Shown: positions 17,859-27,541, counted from the first letter of the stretch. The stretch: DNA of 64,000 nucleotides from Brachybacterium sp. FME24 (GCF_014897705.1 NZ_JABUXV010000007.1:124001-188000); one strand, 5' to 3'. Made by a program: numbers and translations. The notes: generated from the sequence alone by a model not told the origin.

Positions 17859-20800
17859 ATGACGCGCCGATCGCTCTCCTCGCCCGCGACCGATCCCGAA
17901 CCGGGATCCTCCCTCGCCTCCGTTCGATCCCGACGCCGACGGGCAGCGGCGCCCTGGGCTCCTTCCCGTCGGCCGCTGCGCAGCCTCGCCCTCGCCGCCG
18001 CCGGCGCGCTGATCGCTCCCCTGGCGATCACAGTGCCCGCGGGCGCCGAGCCCACCTACGTGCCGCTGCCGCAGAGCGCGATGAGCGTGATGGAGGCCGA
18101 TTCCGTCGAGGAAGGCTCGCCGGCGTCGAACGTGCTGGACGGAAACACCTCGACCATCTGGCATTCCGCCTGGAGTGATGAGGTCGACGAGCTCCCCCAC
18201 CATCTTTCGGTGCAGGTCTCCGAGACGCCCGTCGAGGTGGCGCGGGTGCAGCTTGATCCCCGCAAGGATTCGAACGGCTCCGGCCGCATCGGCGACTACG
18301 AGATCCTGACGTCGACCGATCCGACCTGCGCCGACAACGCCTACACCACGGCCGCCGAGGGCAGCTTCGACGGCGCCCTGGCCGACGCCACCACCGAGCG
18401 CACCATCACCCTGGATGCCCCCGTCGAGGCGAGCTGCGTGAAGATCGTGTGGCTCAGCTCCTGGGGCGGCAAGGCCTCCGATCCCGAGACCTCTCCGCCG
18501 GAGAAGGTGGCCTCCCTGGCCGAGCTGAACGTGGACGTCATCGGCGAGGCGGGACCGCCGGACCCGATCGTGGTGGACCCGCCGGAGGGGACCGTCGAGA
18601 TCTCCGACGGGCAGCTGGGTGTGCGCCTGCATCCTGACTTCCCGCAGGTCGTCGACTATTCCCTGGGTGCGAGCACGCTGGCCGGCCGCTACGGCGAGGC
18701 CCATTCCGCCGTCGTCATCGACGACATCTCCTACGACGTCGACGTGACCGCCCCGGAGCTCTCCGCGGAAGGCACCAGCGCGACCTATCACCTCACCGTG
18801 CCCGCGCTCGAGGGGACCTCCTTCGATGCCGTCCTCGGGGTCGAGGACGGCACCTTCACCTGGACGCTCACGAACTTCGTGGACCCCGGCGGCGTGATCC
18901 ACCGGATCTCGGTGCCGCGCCTGGACCTGGCCTCAGCCAACGGCACAGCGGCCGGAGCCCAGGTGGTCGGAGCGGACCTCTCCACGGACCGTGACCGCAG
19001 CGGCGATCACATCTACGACCTGGCATCGCTGGAACCCGGGACGACGCTCGAGGATCCCGCACACGTGGCACTGCTCAACAGCGACCAGCTCGCCGCCGGG
19101 TTCGAGACCAATGCGGTCGAGGACAACACCGCCGGCGGTGCGACCGCGGGGCGCGTCCAGAACGACAACTCCCGCTATCTCGTCACCCTGGGCCAGGGCG
19201 ACGGCGCCTCCTACGGCACGGTCTCCCCGGGCACCTTCGTGGTGCGCGGCTCGACCGCGGACCTCGGGATCGGGGCCGACGCCGACCCGTTCGTGCGGGT
19301 GCGACTGACCGCGGATGCGAACGACGACGGCGCGGTGACCTGGCAGGACAGTGCGATCGCCGCCCGCGCCGTGGAAGCGCCGATCGCCGGCGCCGAGAAG
19401 GTGAAGGACGTCAAGGACACCGTCATCACGCGGATCCCGTTCAACATCGTCTCCCAGGCCACGCACCCGTTCCTGCGCACCCTGGATGACACCAAGCGGG
19501 TGTCGCTGGCCACCGAGGGCCTCGGCCAGTCGGTCATGCTCAAGGGCTACCAGGCCGAAGGTCACGACTCCGCCCATCCCGACTACGCCGGCCATTACAA
19601 CGAGCGAGCCGGCGGCCTGGAGGATCTGAACACACTGGCCGCGGCGGGCGAGGACTGGAACGCCACGTTCGGAGTGCATGTCAACGCCACCGAGTCCTAC
19701 TCCGAGGCGCACGCCTTCGACGAGGACCTGCTGAAGACGCCGATCACACCGGCCTGGGGATGGATGAACCAGTCCTACGCGATCGATGGCCCGAAGGACC
19801 TCGGCACCGGCAAGGTCCTGGAGCGCTTCCAGCAGCTGCGCGACGAAGCGCCCGAGAACCTGACCTTCCTGTACATGGACGTGTACTACCCCAACGGCTG
19901 GGAAGGACAGCGCCTGGCGCAGGAGCTCCAGGCACAGGGCTGGGGCGTCTCCACCGAGTGGGCGGACAAGATGCCGCGCGCCTCGATGTGGTCGCACTGG
20001 GCGAACGACGAGAACTACGGCGGCTCCACCAACAAGGGCATCAACTCGCAGGTCATCCGCTTCATCGACAACGAGGAGAAGGACATCTGGAATCCGGACC
20101 CGCTGCTGTCGAACGCGAACGTGCAGGAGTTCGAGGGCTGGACCGGTCACCATGACGCGAACGCCTTCTTCGACATGGTGTGGGAGCGGAATCTGCCCAC
20201 CAAGTACATGCAGCAGGCACCGATCATGCAGTGGGGCGACGGCCAGGTCGCCCTGGAGAACGGCACCGTGGCCACGAGCGACGTCGAGACCGTCGGTGGC
20301 ACCGAGATCCCCACCGATCGCACCATCACCCATGGCGGTGCGACCGTCTACGAGGACGGGAAGTACCTCCTGCCCTGGGACGACGGCGGCGATCGCCTCT
20401 ACCACTGGAACCCCGAGGGCGGGACGACCACCTGGACCCTGACGCCCGAATGGGCCGAGCAGGGCTCGGTGGTCATGTACAAGCTCTCCGACACCGGCCG
20501 CGGCGGCCGCGTCACCGTGCCGGTGCGTCAGGGCACAGTCACCCTCGAGGCCGAGGCGGGCACCGCGTACGTGCTCCACCCGACGCGGGACATGCCCGAG
20601 AAGGTCGATCCGCAGTGGGGTCAGGGCAGCCCTGTCGCCGATCCCGGGTTCTTCTCCGGCACCCTCGCGCAGTGGTCGCCGCAGGGCGCCGTGGAGATCG
20701 AGACCGACGAGAACCGCAACCTCCAGGCGCGGATCGACGGCGGCGCGGGAGGCATCTCCCAGGAGCTTCACGACCCGGCCGACCCCACCGAGGACCTGCC

Positions 20801-21776
20801 CGCCGGGACCTACAGTGCCTGGGCCTCCCTCCAGATCGCTCCCACCGCGACGCGTGCGGTGAGCGTCTCGGCGACCGGCGACGGTGTCGTTCCGACCGCG
20901 CACCAGGCCGGTGAGGAGGGCGCGGCGACCACCACGATCGACTCGTCCCTGGCGATCAACGCGACCGCCTCGGACGACAAGCACGGGCAGTACTTCCAGC
21001 GCGTACGGGTCACCTTCACCACCGACGGCTCCCCGGTGACCTTCGCGGTCACCGCCGATGACGGTGAGGCGGCGGTGCGCGTGGACGACGTGCGGGTGGT
21101 CCCGTTCGTGGCCCCCGCACCTGCGGACACGACAGATACCGATGCCACGGGTTCCGGCGCGACGGAGCAGACGGTGCTGTTCGAGGACTTCGAGAACGTG
21201 GATACCGGCTACTGGCCCTTCGTCACCGGATCGGCGGAGCTGGGCGGCGACGCCCGCACCCAGCTGGCCGAGCTGCACGCCCCGTACTCGCAGGCCGGCT
21301 GGTACGGGCTGAACACCGACGGCGACGCGGTCGAGGGCGGCAAGCTGCTGGACAACGTGCTGGACGGGAACTGGTCGCTGATGTCGCACGAGGAGAAGGA
21401 AGGGCTCGTCCTGCGCACCACCACCGGTTCGCTGCCGCTGGAGACCGGTCATCGCTACCGGGTCTCCTTCGACCACCAGACCGGATTCGACGGGGCCTAC
21501 CGCCTGATCGTCGGCGGGGACACCCTCGCCGCCGAGGGCGGGGAGCCGGGCACCACGGTGCTCGAGCGCCAGGCGATCCCGCAGGCCCGCGGCAGCGACC
21601 ACCGCTTCGAGCACGAGTTCACCGCCGGCGCGTGCGAGGCGACCTGGATCGGCATCGAGAACGTGGGCAGCGGGCCGCAGAACGATCTGGTCCTCGACAA
21701 CCTGCGGGTCGAGGATCTCGGCGAGGCCGAGGCGACCCCCGACTGCACCGCGACCGAGGAGGCACCGAGCGAGTGA
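17859..21776 (+). CDS. Secreted GH101 endo-alpha-N-acetylgalactosaminidase
   Basis: A 1305-residue exported hydrolase that releases the core-1 disaccharide Gal-beta-1,3-GalNAc from Ser/Thr of mucin-type glycoproteins. A basic, Arg-rich leader and hydrophobic stretch end at about residue 66 (PAGAEP). A discoidin-like carbohydrate-binding domain follows (about 70-230), with the GH101 beta-sandwich and barrel behind it. The nucleophile would be Asp674 in FLYMDVYY and the acid/base Glu700 in VSTEWADK, matching the family arrangement. Further beta-sandwich, galactose-binding-like modules occupy 950-1300. There is no LPxTG or other wall anchor, so it is probably released. The ATG has AAAGG upstream. 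It suggests access to host mucin glycans. Confidence 0.92.
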   Translation: MTRRSLSSPATDPEPGSSLASVRSRRRRAAAPWAPSRRPLRSLALAAAGALIAPLAITVPAGAEPTYVPLPQSAMSVMEADSVEEGSPASNVLDGNTSTIWHSAWSDEVDELPHHLSVQVSETPVEVARVQLDPRKDSNGSGRIGDYEILTSTDPTCADNAYTTAAEGSFDGALADATTERTITLDAPVEASCVKIVWLSSWGGKASDPETSPPEKVASLAELNVDVIGEAGPPDPIVVDPPEGTVEISDGQLGVRLHPDFPQVVDYSLGASTLAGRYGEAHSAVVIDDISYDVDVTAPELSAEGTSATYHLTVPALEGTSFDAVLGVEDGTFTWTLTNFVDPGGVIHRISVPRLDLASANGTAAGAQVVGADLSTDRDRSGDHIYDLASLEPGTTLEDPAHVALLNSDQLAAGFETNAVEDNTAGGATAGRVQNDNSRYLVTLGQGDGASYGTVSPGTFVVRGSTADLGIGADADPFVRVRLTADANDDGAVTWQDSAIAARAVEAPIAGAEKVKDVKDTVITRIPFNIVSQATHPFLRTLDDTKRVSLATEGLGQSVMLKGYQAEGHDSAHPDYAGHYNERAGGLEDLNTLAAAGEDWNATFGVHVNATESYSEAHAFDEDLLKTPITPAWGWMNQSYAIDGPKDLGTGKVLERFQQLRDEAPENLTFLYMDVYYPNGWEGQRLAQELQAQGWGVSTEWADKMPRASMWSHWANDENYGGSTNKGINSQVIRFIDNEEKDIWNPDPLLSNANVQEFEGWTGHHDANAFFDMVWERNLPTKYMQQAPIMQWGDGQVALENGTVATSDVETVGGTEIPTDRTITHGGATVYEDGKYLLPWDDGGDRLYHWNPEGGTTTWTLTPEWAEQGSVVMYKLSDTGRGGRVTVPVRQGTVTLEAEAGTAYVLHPTRDMPEKVDPQWGQGSPVADPGFFSGTLAQWSPQGAVEIETDENRNLQARIDGGAGGISQELHDPADPTEDLPAGTYSAWASLQIAPTATRAVSVSATGDGVVPTAHQAGEEGAATTTIDSSLAINATASDDKHGQYFQRVRVTFTTDGSPVTFAVTADDGEAAVRVDDVRVVPFVAPAPADTTDTDATGSGATEQTVLFEDFENVDTGYWPFVTGSAELGGDARTQLAELHAPYSQAGWYGLNTDGDAVEGGKLLDNVLDGNWSLMSHEEKEGLVLRTTTGSLPLETGHRYRVSFDHQTGFDGAYRLIVGGDTLAAEGGEPGTTVLERQAIPQARGSDHRFEHEFTAGACEATWIGIENVGSGPQNDLVLDNLRVEDLGEAEATPDCTATEEAPSE

Positions 21777-21810
21777 TCCTCGCACTCCAGGTCACCCGAG
21801 GATGAGACGG

Positions 21811-21841
21811 GGCGCCCGCTGCCGGACAGGCGGTGGGCGCC
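21811..21841. terminator. Bidirectional terminator-like hairpin
   Basis: A 13-bp stem (GGCGCCC paired with GGGCGCC, then wobble pairs and GCC/GGC) with a 5-nt loop, between the convergent GH101 and CorC-type genes. No T-run is present, as is common in this G+C range. Confidence 0.6.
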
Positions 21842-21880
21842 TCCATCGGCGTCACGCCGGCCGGGCCCGGGCGCCCGCGA

Positions 21881-23203
21881 TCACCCTTCGTCGGCCTCCA
21901 CCGGATCGGGAGCGGCGGCCCGTTGGAACCGGACCTTCTGCACGCGGCGCTCGTCGACCTCGAGCACCTCGAGACGGCCACCGTCGACCTCGACCACGTC
22001 GCCGCCCTCCGGGATGCGCCCCAGGCGCGCCATGATGAAGCCGCCCACGGTCTCGTAGCCGCCGGTGTCGGGCAGCTCGATGTCGGTGGCGGCCTCGAAC
22101 TCCTGCAGGATCAGCCCGCCCTCGAGCGTGCCGTCGGCCTCGACGATCCGGTCCAGGCCCCCCGCGGCCGGCCAGGTCTCGCGGTCGAACTCGTCGTAGA
22201 TCTCGCCGACCAGCTCCTCCAGCAGATCCTCGAGAGTGACGATGCCGTCGGTGCCGCCGTACTCGTCGACCACCACGGCGATCTGGTCCGCGTGGGCGCG
22301 CATCCGGTTCAGCGCCTGCAGCACCTGCACGGTGCCGGGAATGTGCTCGATGGGGCGGGCGAGGTCCGCCATGCGGGTGGTGGCCGGGTCATCGACCAGC
22401 AGGAGGTCGCGCACGTGGGCGAAGCCGAGCACGTCGTCCACGTCCTCCCCGGTGACGGGGTAGCGGGAGTAGCCGGTGTCGCGGATCTCCGCGCGCACGT
22501 CGGCCACGGTGTCGGTGCCGTCGAGGAAGTGCACCTGGTGGCGGGGCCGCATCACCTCGACGACGGTGCGCTCGGACGCATCGAACACGTCGCCCAGCAC
22601 CCGGGACTCTGCCTCCTCGAGCGCCTCGGAGGAGCGCACCATGGACCTGATCTCCTCGGCGGAGACGGCCTCGCGGTTGGCGTGAGGGTCCCCGCCGAGC
22701 AGGCGCACCACGAGGTTGGTGGACGCGGACAGCAGCCAGATGAACGGGCGCATGGCCTTGCCGAACAGGTGCAGCGGTGGGCCGACGACCTTCGCCATCG
22801 CCAACGCGTTCTGCATCGCGAGCCGTTTGGGCACCAGCTCCCCGAGGACGAGCGAGAGGTACGCGATGACCAGCGTCATCCCGATCAGTGCTGCCGTGCT
22901 CGCGCTCGCCTCGGGCAGGCCCAGATCGGTCAGCACCGGGGCCAGGGACGGGGCGATGGTCGAGGCGCCGTAGGCGGAGGAGAAGAAACCGGCGACGGTC
23001 ACGCCGATCTGCACCGCCGAGAGGAACTGGTTGGGGTCGCGCACCAGCGTCGCCGTGCGTGCGCCGCCGGGACCGCTCTCCTCCAGCTGCTTGATCTGCG
23101 ATTCACGGAGATTGACGATCGCCATCTCGGTGCCCGCGAAGAGTCCGCCGACGAGCACGAAGAGGAGCACGAGGGCGAGGTTGGCGAGCGCAGTCCAGTC
23201 CAT
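21881..23203 (-). CDS. CorC/HlyC-family membrane protein (DUF21-CBS-CorC)
   Basis: A 440-residue protein. A DUF21 membrane domain of about four helices (1-190) is followed by paired CBS domains (about 210-330, including SRYPVTGEDVDDVLGF and VVVDEYGGTDGIVTLEDLLEE) and a C-terminal CorC_HlyC domain (about 345-425). These proteins are linked to magnesium and cobalt efflux or homeostasis; older annotations as hemolysin are misleading. The gene is alone, convergent with the GH101 gene, and probably leaderless. Confidence 0.92.
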   Translation of the reverse strand: MDWTALANLALVLLFVLVGGLFAGTEMAIVNLRESQIKQLEESGPGGARTATLVRDPNQFLSAVQIGVTVAGFFSSAYGASTIAPSLAPVLTDLGLPEASASTAALIGMTLVIAYLSLVLGELVPKRLAMQNALAMAKVVGPPLHLFGKAMRPFIWLLSASTNLVVRLLGGDPHANREAVSAEEIRSMVRSSEALEEAESRVLGDVFDASERTVVEVMRPRHQVHFLDGTDTVADVRAEIRDTGYSRYPVTGEDVDDVLGFAHVRDLLLVDDPATTRMADLARPIEHIPGTVQVLQALNRMRAHADQIAVVVDEYGGTDGIVTLEDLLEELVGEIYDEFDRETWPAAGGLDRIVEADGTLEGGLILQEFEAATDIELPDTGGYETVGGFIMARLGRIPEGGDVVEVDGGRLEVLEVDERRVQKVRFQRAAAPDPVEADEG

Positions 23204-23209
23204 GGCTCA

Positions 23210-23215
23210 ACGCTA
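23210..23215 (-). promoter_or_regulatory. -10 box of leaderless CorC-type gene
   Basis: TAGCGT on the minus strand, followed by 6 nt and the ATG at 23203. Confidence 0.5.
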
Positions 23216-23247
23216 CCGGTGCCCGGGTGGGTCCCGACCACGCCACG

Positions 23248-24258
23248 TCACAGCAGCGGCAGCAGCTCCTGCCACACGGCGCGTGCGATCTCGGCCATGC
23301 CACGACCTTCGAGATGGGAGGTGATCGTGAGGACCGCCTGCTGTGCGGGCAGCACGATGATCAGCTGACCGTAGGCACCGTCGGCCCGCCAGGCACCCTC
23401 CGGGGTGCACTGCCAGACCCCGTAGCCGTAGTGGACGCTCTCGGGTTCGACGTCGCCGGTGGCGACCCAGGCGGCGTCGGCGTGCATCGCATCGATCCAG
23501 GTGGCGGGCACGAGCTGGCGACCCTCGTGCTCACCGCGCTGCAGCAGGAGACGGCCGATGCGGGCCAGCTGACCGCTCTTGAGGTGCAGGCCGGTCGCGC
23601 CCCAGCTGTGGCCGTCCCGAGTGGTGTGCCATTGCGGGTTCATGATCCCCAGCGGCTCGAACAGCCGCGGCATCAGCCAGTCGCGCATCGACTGCCCGGT
23701 GCGTTCACCGATCACCCGCGAGAGCAGGAAGATCGAGCCGTTGGAATACTCCCAGCGCTCCCCCGGCGCGGCGACCAGATCGGTGCCGAGTATCAGCGCA
23801 GTGAGGTCCTCGTGGTCACGCTGCTCGTCGAGGAAGCCCAGGATCGGGGAGCCCGAGGTCATCGTGATCAGGTGCCGCAGTCGCACCCGGTCCATCCCGC
23901 GGCCGTAGCCGCCGCTCGGGGCCGGCAGGTGATCGACCAGGAGATCCTCGATGTCGAGGAGGCCCTCGCCGGCCGCGATCCCCACGGCGAGAGCGGTGAC
24001 CGTCTTCGAGCAGGAGTAGATGTTCTCGGCCGTGTCCTCGACGAAGCGGTGGGAGACCTCCTCGCGACCGGCGCGGTGCAGGTGGATCGCGCGTACTCCG
24101 AGGTCGCGTTCGAGGATCCGCTGGCGCAGCGGGAGCAGGAGCAGGTGATCGGGGAGCACCGGGGTGTCACCGACGACGGCCGAGTCGACCGAGCCGCCCA
24201 CTGAGGAACTGGCTGCGAGGGTCGACGAAGCGGAGCTGGCGGCATCGGCAGGGCACAT
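23248..24258 (-). CDS. Serine hydrolase of the beta-lactamase/class C esterase family
   Basis: A 336-residue hydrolase. It has the active-site S82-x-x-K85 motif in YSCSKTVTAL and the YSN motif in WEYSNGSIF, which define the penicillin-binding-protein-like serine hydrolases. No signal peptide is evident; the Ala/Ser-rich N-terminus is hydrophilic, so it may be cytosolic. Members include esterases, D-aminopeptidases and beta-lactamase relatives; true beta-lactamase activity cannot be claimed. A TAGGCT box 6 nt upstream of the ATG suggests a leaderless mRNA. The gene is monocistronic. Confidence 0.85.
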   Translation of the reverse strand: MCPADAASSASSTLAASSSVGGSVDSAVVGDTPVLPDHLLLLPLRQRILERDLGVRAIHLHRAGREEVSHRFVEDTAENIYSCSKTVTALAVGIAAGEGLLDIEDLLVDHLPAPSGGYGRGMDRVRLRHLITMTSGSPILGFLDEQRDHEDLTALILGTDLVAAPGERWEYSNGSIFLLSRVIGERTGQSMRDWLMPRLFEPLGIMNPQWHTTRDGHSWGATGLHLKSGQLARIGRLLLQRGEHEGRQLVPATWIDAMHADAAWVATGDVEPESVHYGYGVWQCTPEGAWRADGAYGQLIIVLPAQQAVLTITSHLEGRGMAEIARAVWQELLPLL

Positions 24259-24264
24259 GGTTCG

Positions 24265-24270
24265 AGCCTA
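24265..24270 (-). promoter_or_regulatory. -10 box of leaderless serine hydrolase gene
   Basis: TAGGCT on the minus strand, then 6 nt, then the ATG at 24258. Confidence 0.5.
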
Positions 24271-24404
24271 CGGCGCGAGAACCGCTGGCCATAGTCGCCG
24301 ACACCCGTCAGAATATTCAGGACTCCTGACGTCCCGGACGCCGCCCGCTTCCCCCGGTCCTCCTCGGCGGCTTCGACATCCTCGCCTACGCGATCATCGC
24401 GATC

Positions 24405-24419
24405 CGCAGCTGAGCTGCG
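24405..24419. repeat. 15-nt palindrome
   Basis: CGCAGCT-G-AGCTGCG, perfect arms with a single central base, in the 206-bp gap between the serine hydrolase start and the sulfatase 1 stop. The role is unknown; it could help terminate the sulfatase operon. Confidence 0.5.
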
Positions 24420-24464
24420 CACTCAGCAGTGTCACGGCGCCCCGATCCGGTGAGATCCGCGGAC

Positions 24465-25730
24465 TCATGATGGCGCTCCTTGCACGTTCGCCCCTGGTGG
24501 GGCCGGAACGGGTCCGCGCAGCAGCGGGTCGTCGGTCAGGCGCATCCACGATTCCATGCGTGCCCGCATGCCCTCCACCGTGTCGGCGTGCTCGCCGTCG
24601 GAGACGAGATTGTGTGCCTCGTGCGGGTCCAGCAGCAGGTCGAACAGCATCTCCTGCTCTTGACCTTGGTCACCCCACCCGCGGGCGGCGAGGTACTGCT
24701 TGCTGGCACCGGCGTCGGTGTGCTCGAGGATCCGGTGGTCGAGCTGGCGGAACGAGCGGATGTACTTGAACCGATCGGTGCGGACACAGCGCTGCGGCTG
24801 ATAGTCCACGTGGTACGTGAGCTCGGCATGAACCGCGTCGTGCAGATGGTCCTCTCTGCCGTCCATCAGGGGCCGCAGCGATCGCCCGCGCAAGCCCTCC
24901 GAGGGGCTGATTCCCGCGATCTCGCAGATCGTGGGGAACAGATCGAGCTGACTGACCAGCGCATCGTTCACGGTGCCGCCGGTGAAACCACCTGGTCCGC
25001 GCATCATCAGCATCACCCCGATTCCGTCGTCCGAGAGCGTGCACTTCATGTTCGGGAAGGCGAGGCCGTGATCGGTGGTGCAGATGACGAGCGTGTCGTC
25101 GGCGATGCCTGCTCGCTCCACCGCGTCGAGCACCTGACCGACCCCGTCATCGAACCGTCGCACGCTCGACGAGTATCCCGCCATGTCCTCACGGGTCTCC
25201 GGCGAATCCGGAACCGGTGTCGGCGGCTGGAGGTACCGGGGATCGTCCGCCGGTTCCGGAGTCGGATACGGGCGATGGGTCTCGAAGAAGCCGACCTCGA
25301 GATAGAAGGGCTGCTCGGGGGCCGAAGCCAGGAAGTCTGCAGCGGCGGGCGCGACGTCGCCTGCCGAGTGGCTCGGTACAGGGAGGATCTCGTCATATCC
25401 GAGCTCCGTCGGGTCCTGGGCCACGTGCTGCAATCCTGCGAGCGCCGTGCGGTAGCCAGCCGTTCGCAGGACATGGCTCAGATGCTGATGGTGATCGGTC
25501 AGCGAGAATCCGCGATGGCTGAGCCCGAGCATGCCGACCTCATGCGGGTATCGCCCCGTCAACAGCGCCGCTCGGCTCGGCGAGCAGGTCGGTGAGGCGG
25601 AGAAGGCGCGCCGGAAGACCACGCCCTCCTCCGCGAACTGCTGCAGGCCCGGTGTTGCCACCGGATATCCGTAGGGCCTCACATAGCGCCCCGTGTCGTG
25701 GGAATTCACGTAGATGACGTTCGGTCGCAC
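24465..25730 (-). CDS. Cys-type sulfatase (sulfatase 1), last gene of the importer operon
   Basis: A 421-residue alkaline-phosphatase-superfamily sulfatase. The activation motif is C49-S-P-S-R53 (family consensus C-x-P-x-R), where Cys becomes formylglycine after processing by a maturase not encoded in this window. Metal-binding residues are visible in NSHDTGRY and TTDHGLAFPN. There is no signal peptide, so it probably acts on imported sulfated sugars in the cytoplasm. The start is a GTG with GGAGG upstream. Five perfect 12-bp repeats just upstream are in the same frame. Together with the two permeases and two binding proteins it forms a minus-strand operon. The substrate is unknown. Confidence 0.9.
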   Translation of the reverse strand: MRPNVIYVNSHDTGRYVRPYGYPVATPGLQQFAEEGVVFRRAFSASPTCSPSRAALLTGRYPHEVGMLGLSHRGFSLTDHHQHLSHVLRTAGYRTALAGLQHVAQDPTELGYDEILPVPSHSAGDVAPAAADFLASAPEQPFYLEVGFFETHRPYPTPEPADDPRYLQPPTPVPDSPETREDMAGYSSSVRRFDDGVGQVLDAVERAGIADDTLVICTTDHGLAFPNMKCTLSDDGIGVMLMMRGPGGFTGGTVNDALVSQLDLFPTICEIAGISPSEGLRGRSLRPLMDGREDHLHDAVHAELTYHVDYQPQRCVRTDRFKYIRSFRQLDHRILEHTDAGASKQYLAARGWGDQGQEQEMLFDLLLDPHEAHNLVSDGEHADTVEGMRARMESWMRLTDDPLLRGPVPAPPGANVQGAPS

Positions 25731-25752
25731 CCGGTCCTCCTCGTTCTCGTCC

Positions 25753-25812
25753 TTGTCCGCGTTCTTGTCCGCGTTCTTGTCCGCGTTCTTGTCCGCGTTC
25801 TTGTCCGCGTTC
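25753..25812. repeat. Five perfect 12-bp tandem repeats
   Basis: Unit TTGTCCGCGTTC on the plus strand (GAACGCGGACAA on the minus strand), five exact copies. It lies between the second binding-protein gene and the sulfatase 1 start, beginning about 20 bp upstream of the GTG. The array is a multiple of three and in frame with the sulfatase. Confidence 0.95.
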
Positions 25813-25891
25813 GTCGTGCAGTGGATTCGGCGGCGCGCCGGGCCCGGCTCGACCGGGCAGATGGGACTGTTCCGCGCCGCCGCTGCCGGGG

Positions 25892-27541
25892 TCAGCCGTC
25901 GGCCTTCTCGGCGAGTGCCTGCTGATACTCGTCGCGGATCGCGTCACCTCCGCCCTTCTTCCAGGTGGCGACGGCATCCGCCCAGGCACTCACCGGTTTG
26001 CGACCTTGGAGGATGTCCGTCTCGATGTCCCCGAGGGCGGAGCCGATCTGCCGGCCATCGCGGCTCTGGGTCTGGCTGTAGAGACCCTCGACGGGATTGT
26101 GCGTGACCGTCGGAGCCAGCTCCTGCGTGACGTCGTACAGCGCCTTGGTGACCTCGGGGTCCCTCGGGGTGAAGTGGACCCAGGGCCCCTGCGCGATGTA
26201 CTTCTGCCCCAGCTGCAGCTCGTTGCGTCCCTGCTCGGTGAGGATCGGGTTGGTGCCCTCGAGATCATGGTGGACACCTTCCAGCCCATAGGAGTTGAAC
26301 AGGTACTCGGCGGATCCGTGGGGTGCCGCGAAGTAGTTCAGGACGTCGAGGAGGGCAGCCGCACGATCCTCGGACTTCTTGCTGATCGAGGTGATGTTGT
26401 GGGTCGCCGCCCCCATGTGCACCGGGGCCACCCCACCGCCCTCCGCCTTCGGCGGCTGGAGCACTCGCAGGCCGAAACCGTCGGGGAGGGGGAAGTTGTT
26501 GAAATCCGGCCACCCGGACAGGGTTCCCCAGAAGAGGGTGCAGGTACCGCTGACCACCCAGGTCTTGCGCTGCGGGATATTCGCCGTGAAGGCATCCGGG
26601 TGCACCAGGCCCTCCTTGACCAGCTTCCGGCCCGCCTCCAGCGCGTCCTCCTGGCGTTCGTGCTCGTGGGCGCTGACAAGTCCGTCGGCGTCCCCGGACC
26701 ACACGTTGGGGATCTCGAACATCTGCCGCAGGAACCCGAGCGGTACGAGCGGAAGCGCCCAGCGATTCCCGCCGGTCATCTCCTGACAGGACTCGTGGAA
26801 GCCCTCCAGGGAGCTCACGTCGACCTCGAGCCCCTCGCTCTCCATGAGGTCCTGGCGGGAGTACATCACCGTGCACTGCACGATCCCGCGAGGTACGGGG
26901 ACAGAGTAGATCCGCCCACCGTAGATGCACGAGTCCCAGCACCGGGGAGGAACGTTCGCCAGGGAGGGGTAGTCCGCGACCGCACCGCCCGAGAGCAAAT
27001 CGGTCAGGTCCGCTGCACGCTCGGACAGCATGGACGGCAGGCTGGGGACGTCACCGGGGAAGAACGAGAAGATGTCGGGCAGGCGGTCGCCCGCGATGGT
27101 GGTGTTGAAGCGGTCGGCGAAGTCGCCGGTCGGCACCACGGAGATCGAGGTGGTCGCACCGAGGCGCTCGTCGAGCTCCTGCCAGAACGCGTTCGAGTCG
27201 CGCCCCGGAGGTGCCGGCGTATTGGTCATCACGAAGAAGCCCACGTCCTCGCCGTCACCGGGCGGGCCGTCGATCACTGCCTCGGGATTCTCGGGATAGT
27301 CGAGCATCGCTCCGCTGATGCCCGCCTCGTCGTCCCCCTCGAGATCGAGGGTGACCCCTTCGAAGGGGATGTAGTCGGGCCTGGTGACGTTCGCGTTGTC
27401 GCCGAGCTCGGCGCCGCCGCGGCCCTCATTGCTGCAGGCTGCGAGGCTCAGGGGGCCGAGGCCAGCGGCAGCGGTCAGCCCGACCCCTCCTGTGACGAGG
27501 CCACGTCGGGAGATACCTGGTGTGGTGGTGGACGTCTTCAT
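25892..27541 (-). CDS. Tat-type lipoprotein, carbohydrate ABC substrate-binding protein (copy A)
   Basis: A 549-residue binding protein anchored outside the membrane. The leader has a twin-arginine (SRRGLVTGG) and a lipobox ending in LAAC, so Cys35 or thereabouts would be lipidated. The body is a cluster B/D-type solute-binding protein like LplA/YtcQ-type proteins that work with LplB and YtcP permeases. It is colinear over its entire length with copy B and has exactly the same length. The start follows GAAGGAGCAGTC. A much longer open frame upstream is an artefact of reading through copy B. The ligand is presumably an oligosaccharide, perhaps sulfated. Confidence 0.9.
   Translation of the reverse strand: MKTSTTTPGISRRGLVTGGVGLTAAAGLGPLSLAACSNEGRGGAELGDNANVTRPDYIPFEGVTLDLEGDDEAGISGAMLDYPENPEAVIDGPPGDGEDVGFFVMTNTPAPPGRDSNAFWQELDERLGATTSISVVPTGDFADRFNTTIAGDRLPDIFSFFPGDVPSLPSMLSERAADLTDLLSGGAVADYPSLANVPPRCWDSCIYGGRIYSVPVPRGIVQCTVMYSRQDLMESEGLEVDVSSLEGFHESCQEMTGGNRWALPLVPLGFLRQMFEIPNVWSGDADGLVSAHEHERQEDALEAGRKLVKEGLVHPDAFTANIPQRKTWVVSGTCTLFWGTLSGWPDFNNFPLPDGFGLRVLQPPKAEGGGVAPVHMGAATHNITSISKKSEDRAAALLDVLNYFAAPHGSAEYLFNSYGLEGVHHDLEGTNPILTEQGRNELQLGQKYIAQGPWVHFTPRDPEVTKALYDVTQELAPTVTHNPVEGLYSQTQSRDGRQIGSALGDIETDILQGRKPVSAWADAVATWKKGGGDAIRDEYQQALAEKADG

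Noticed and set aside
21881-23203. Hemolysin
   Set aside because: DUF21-CBS-CorC proteins were named after a spurious hemolysin link; the domains indicate metal-ion homeostasis.
23248-24258. Beta-lactamase conferring resistance
   Set aside because: SxxK and YxN motifs define a broad serine-hydrolase family; there is no signal peptide and no support for lactam hydrolysis.
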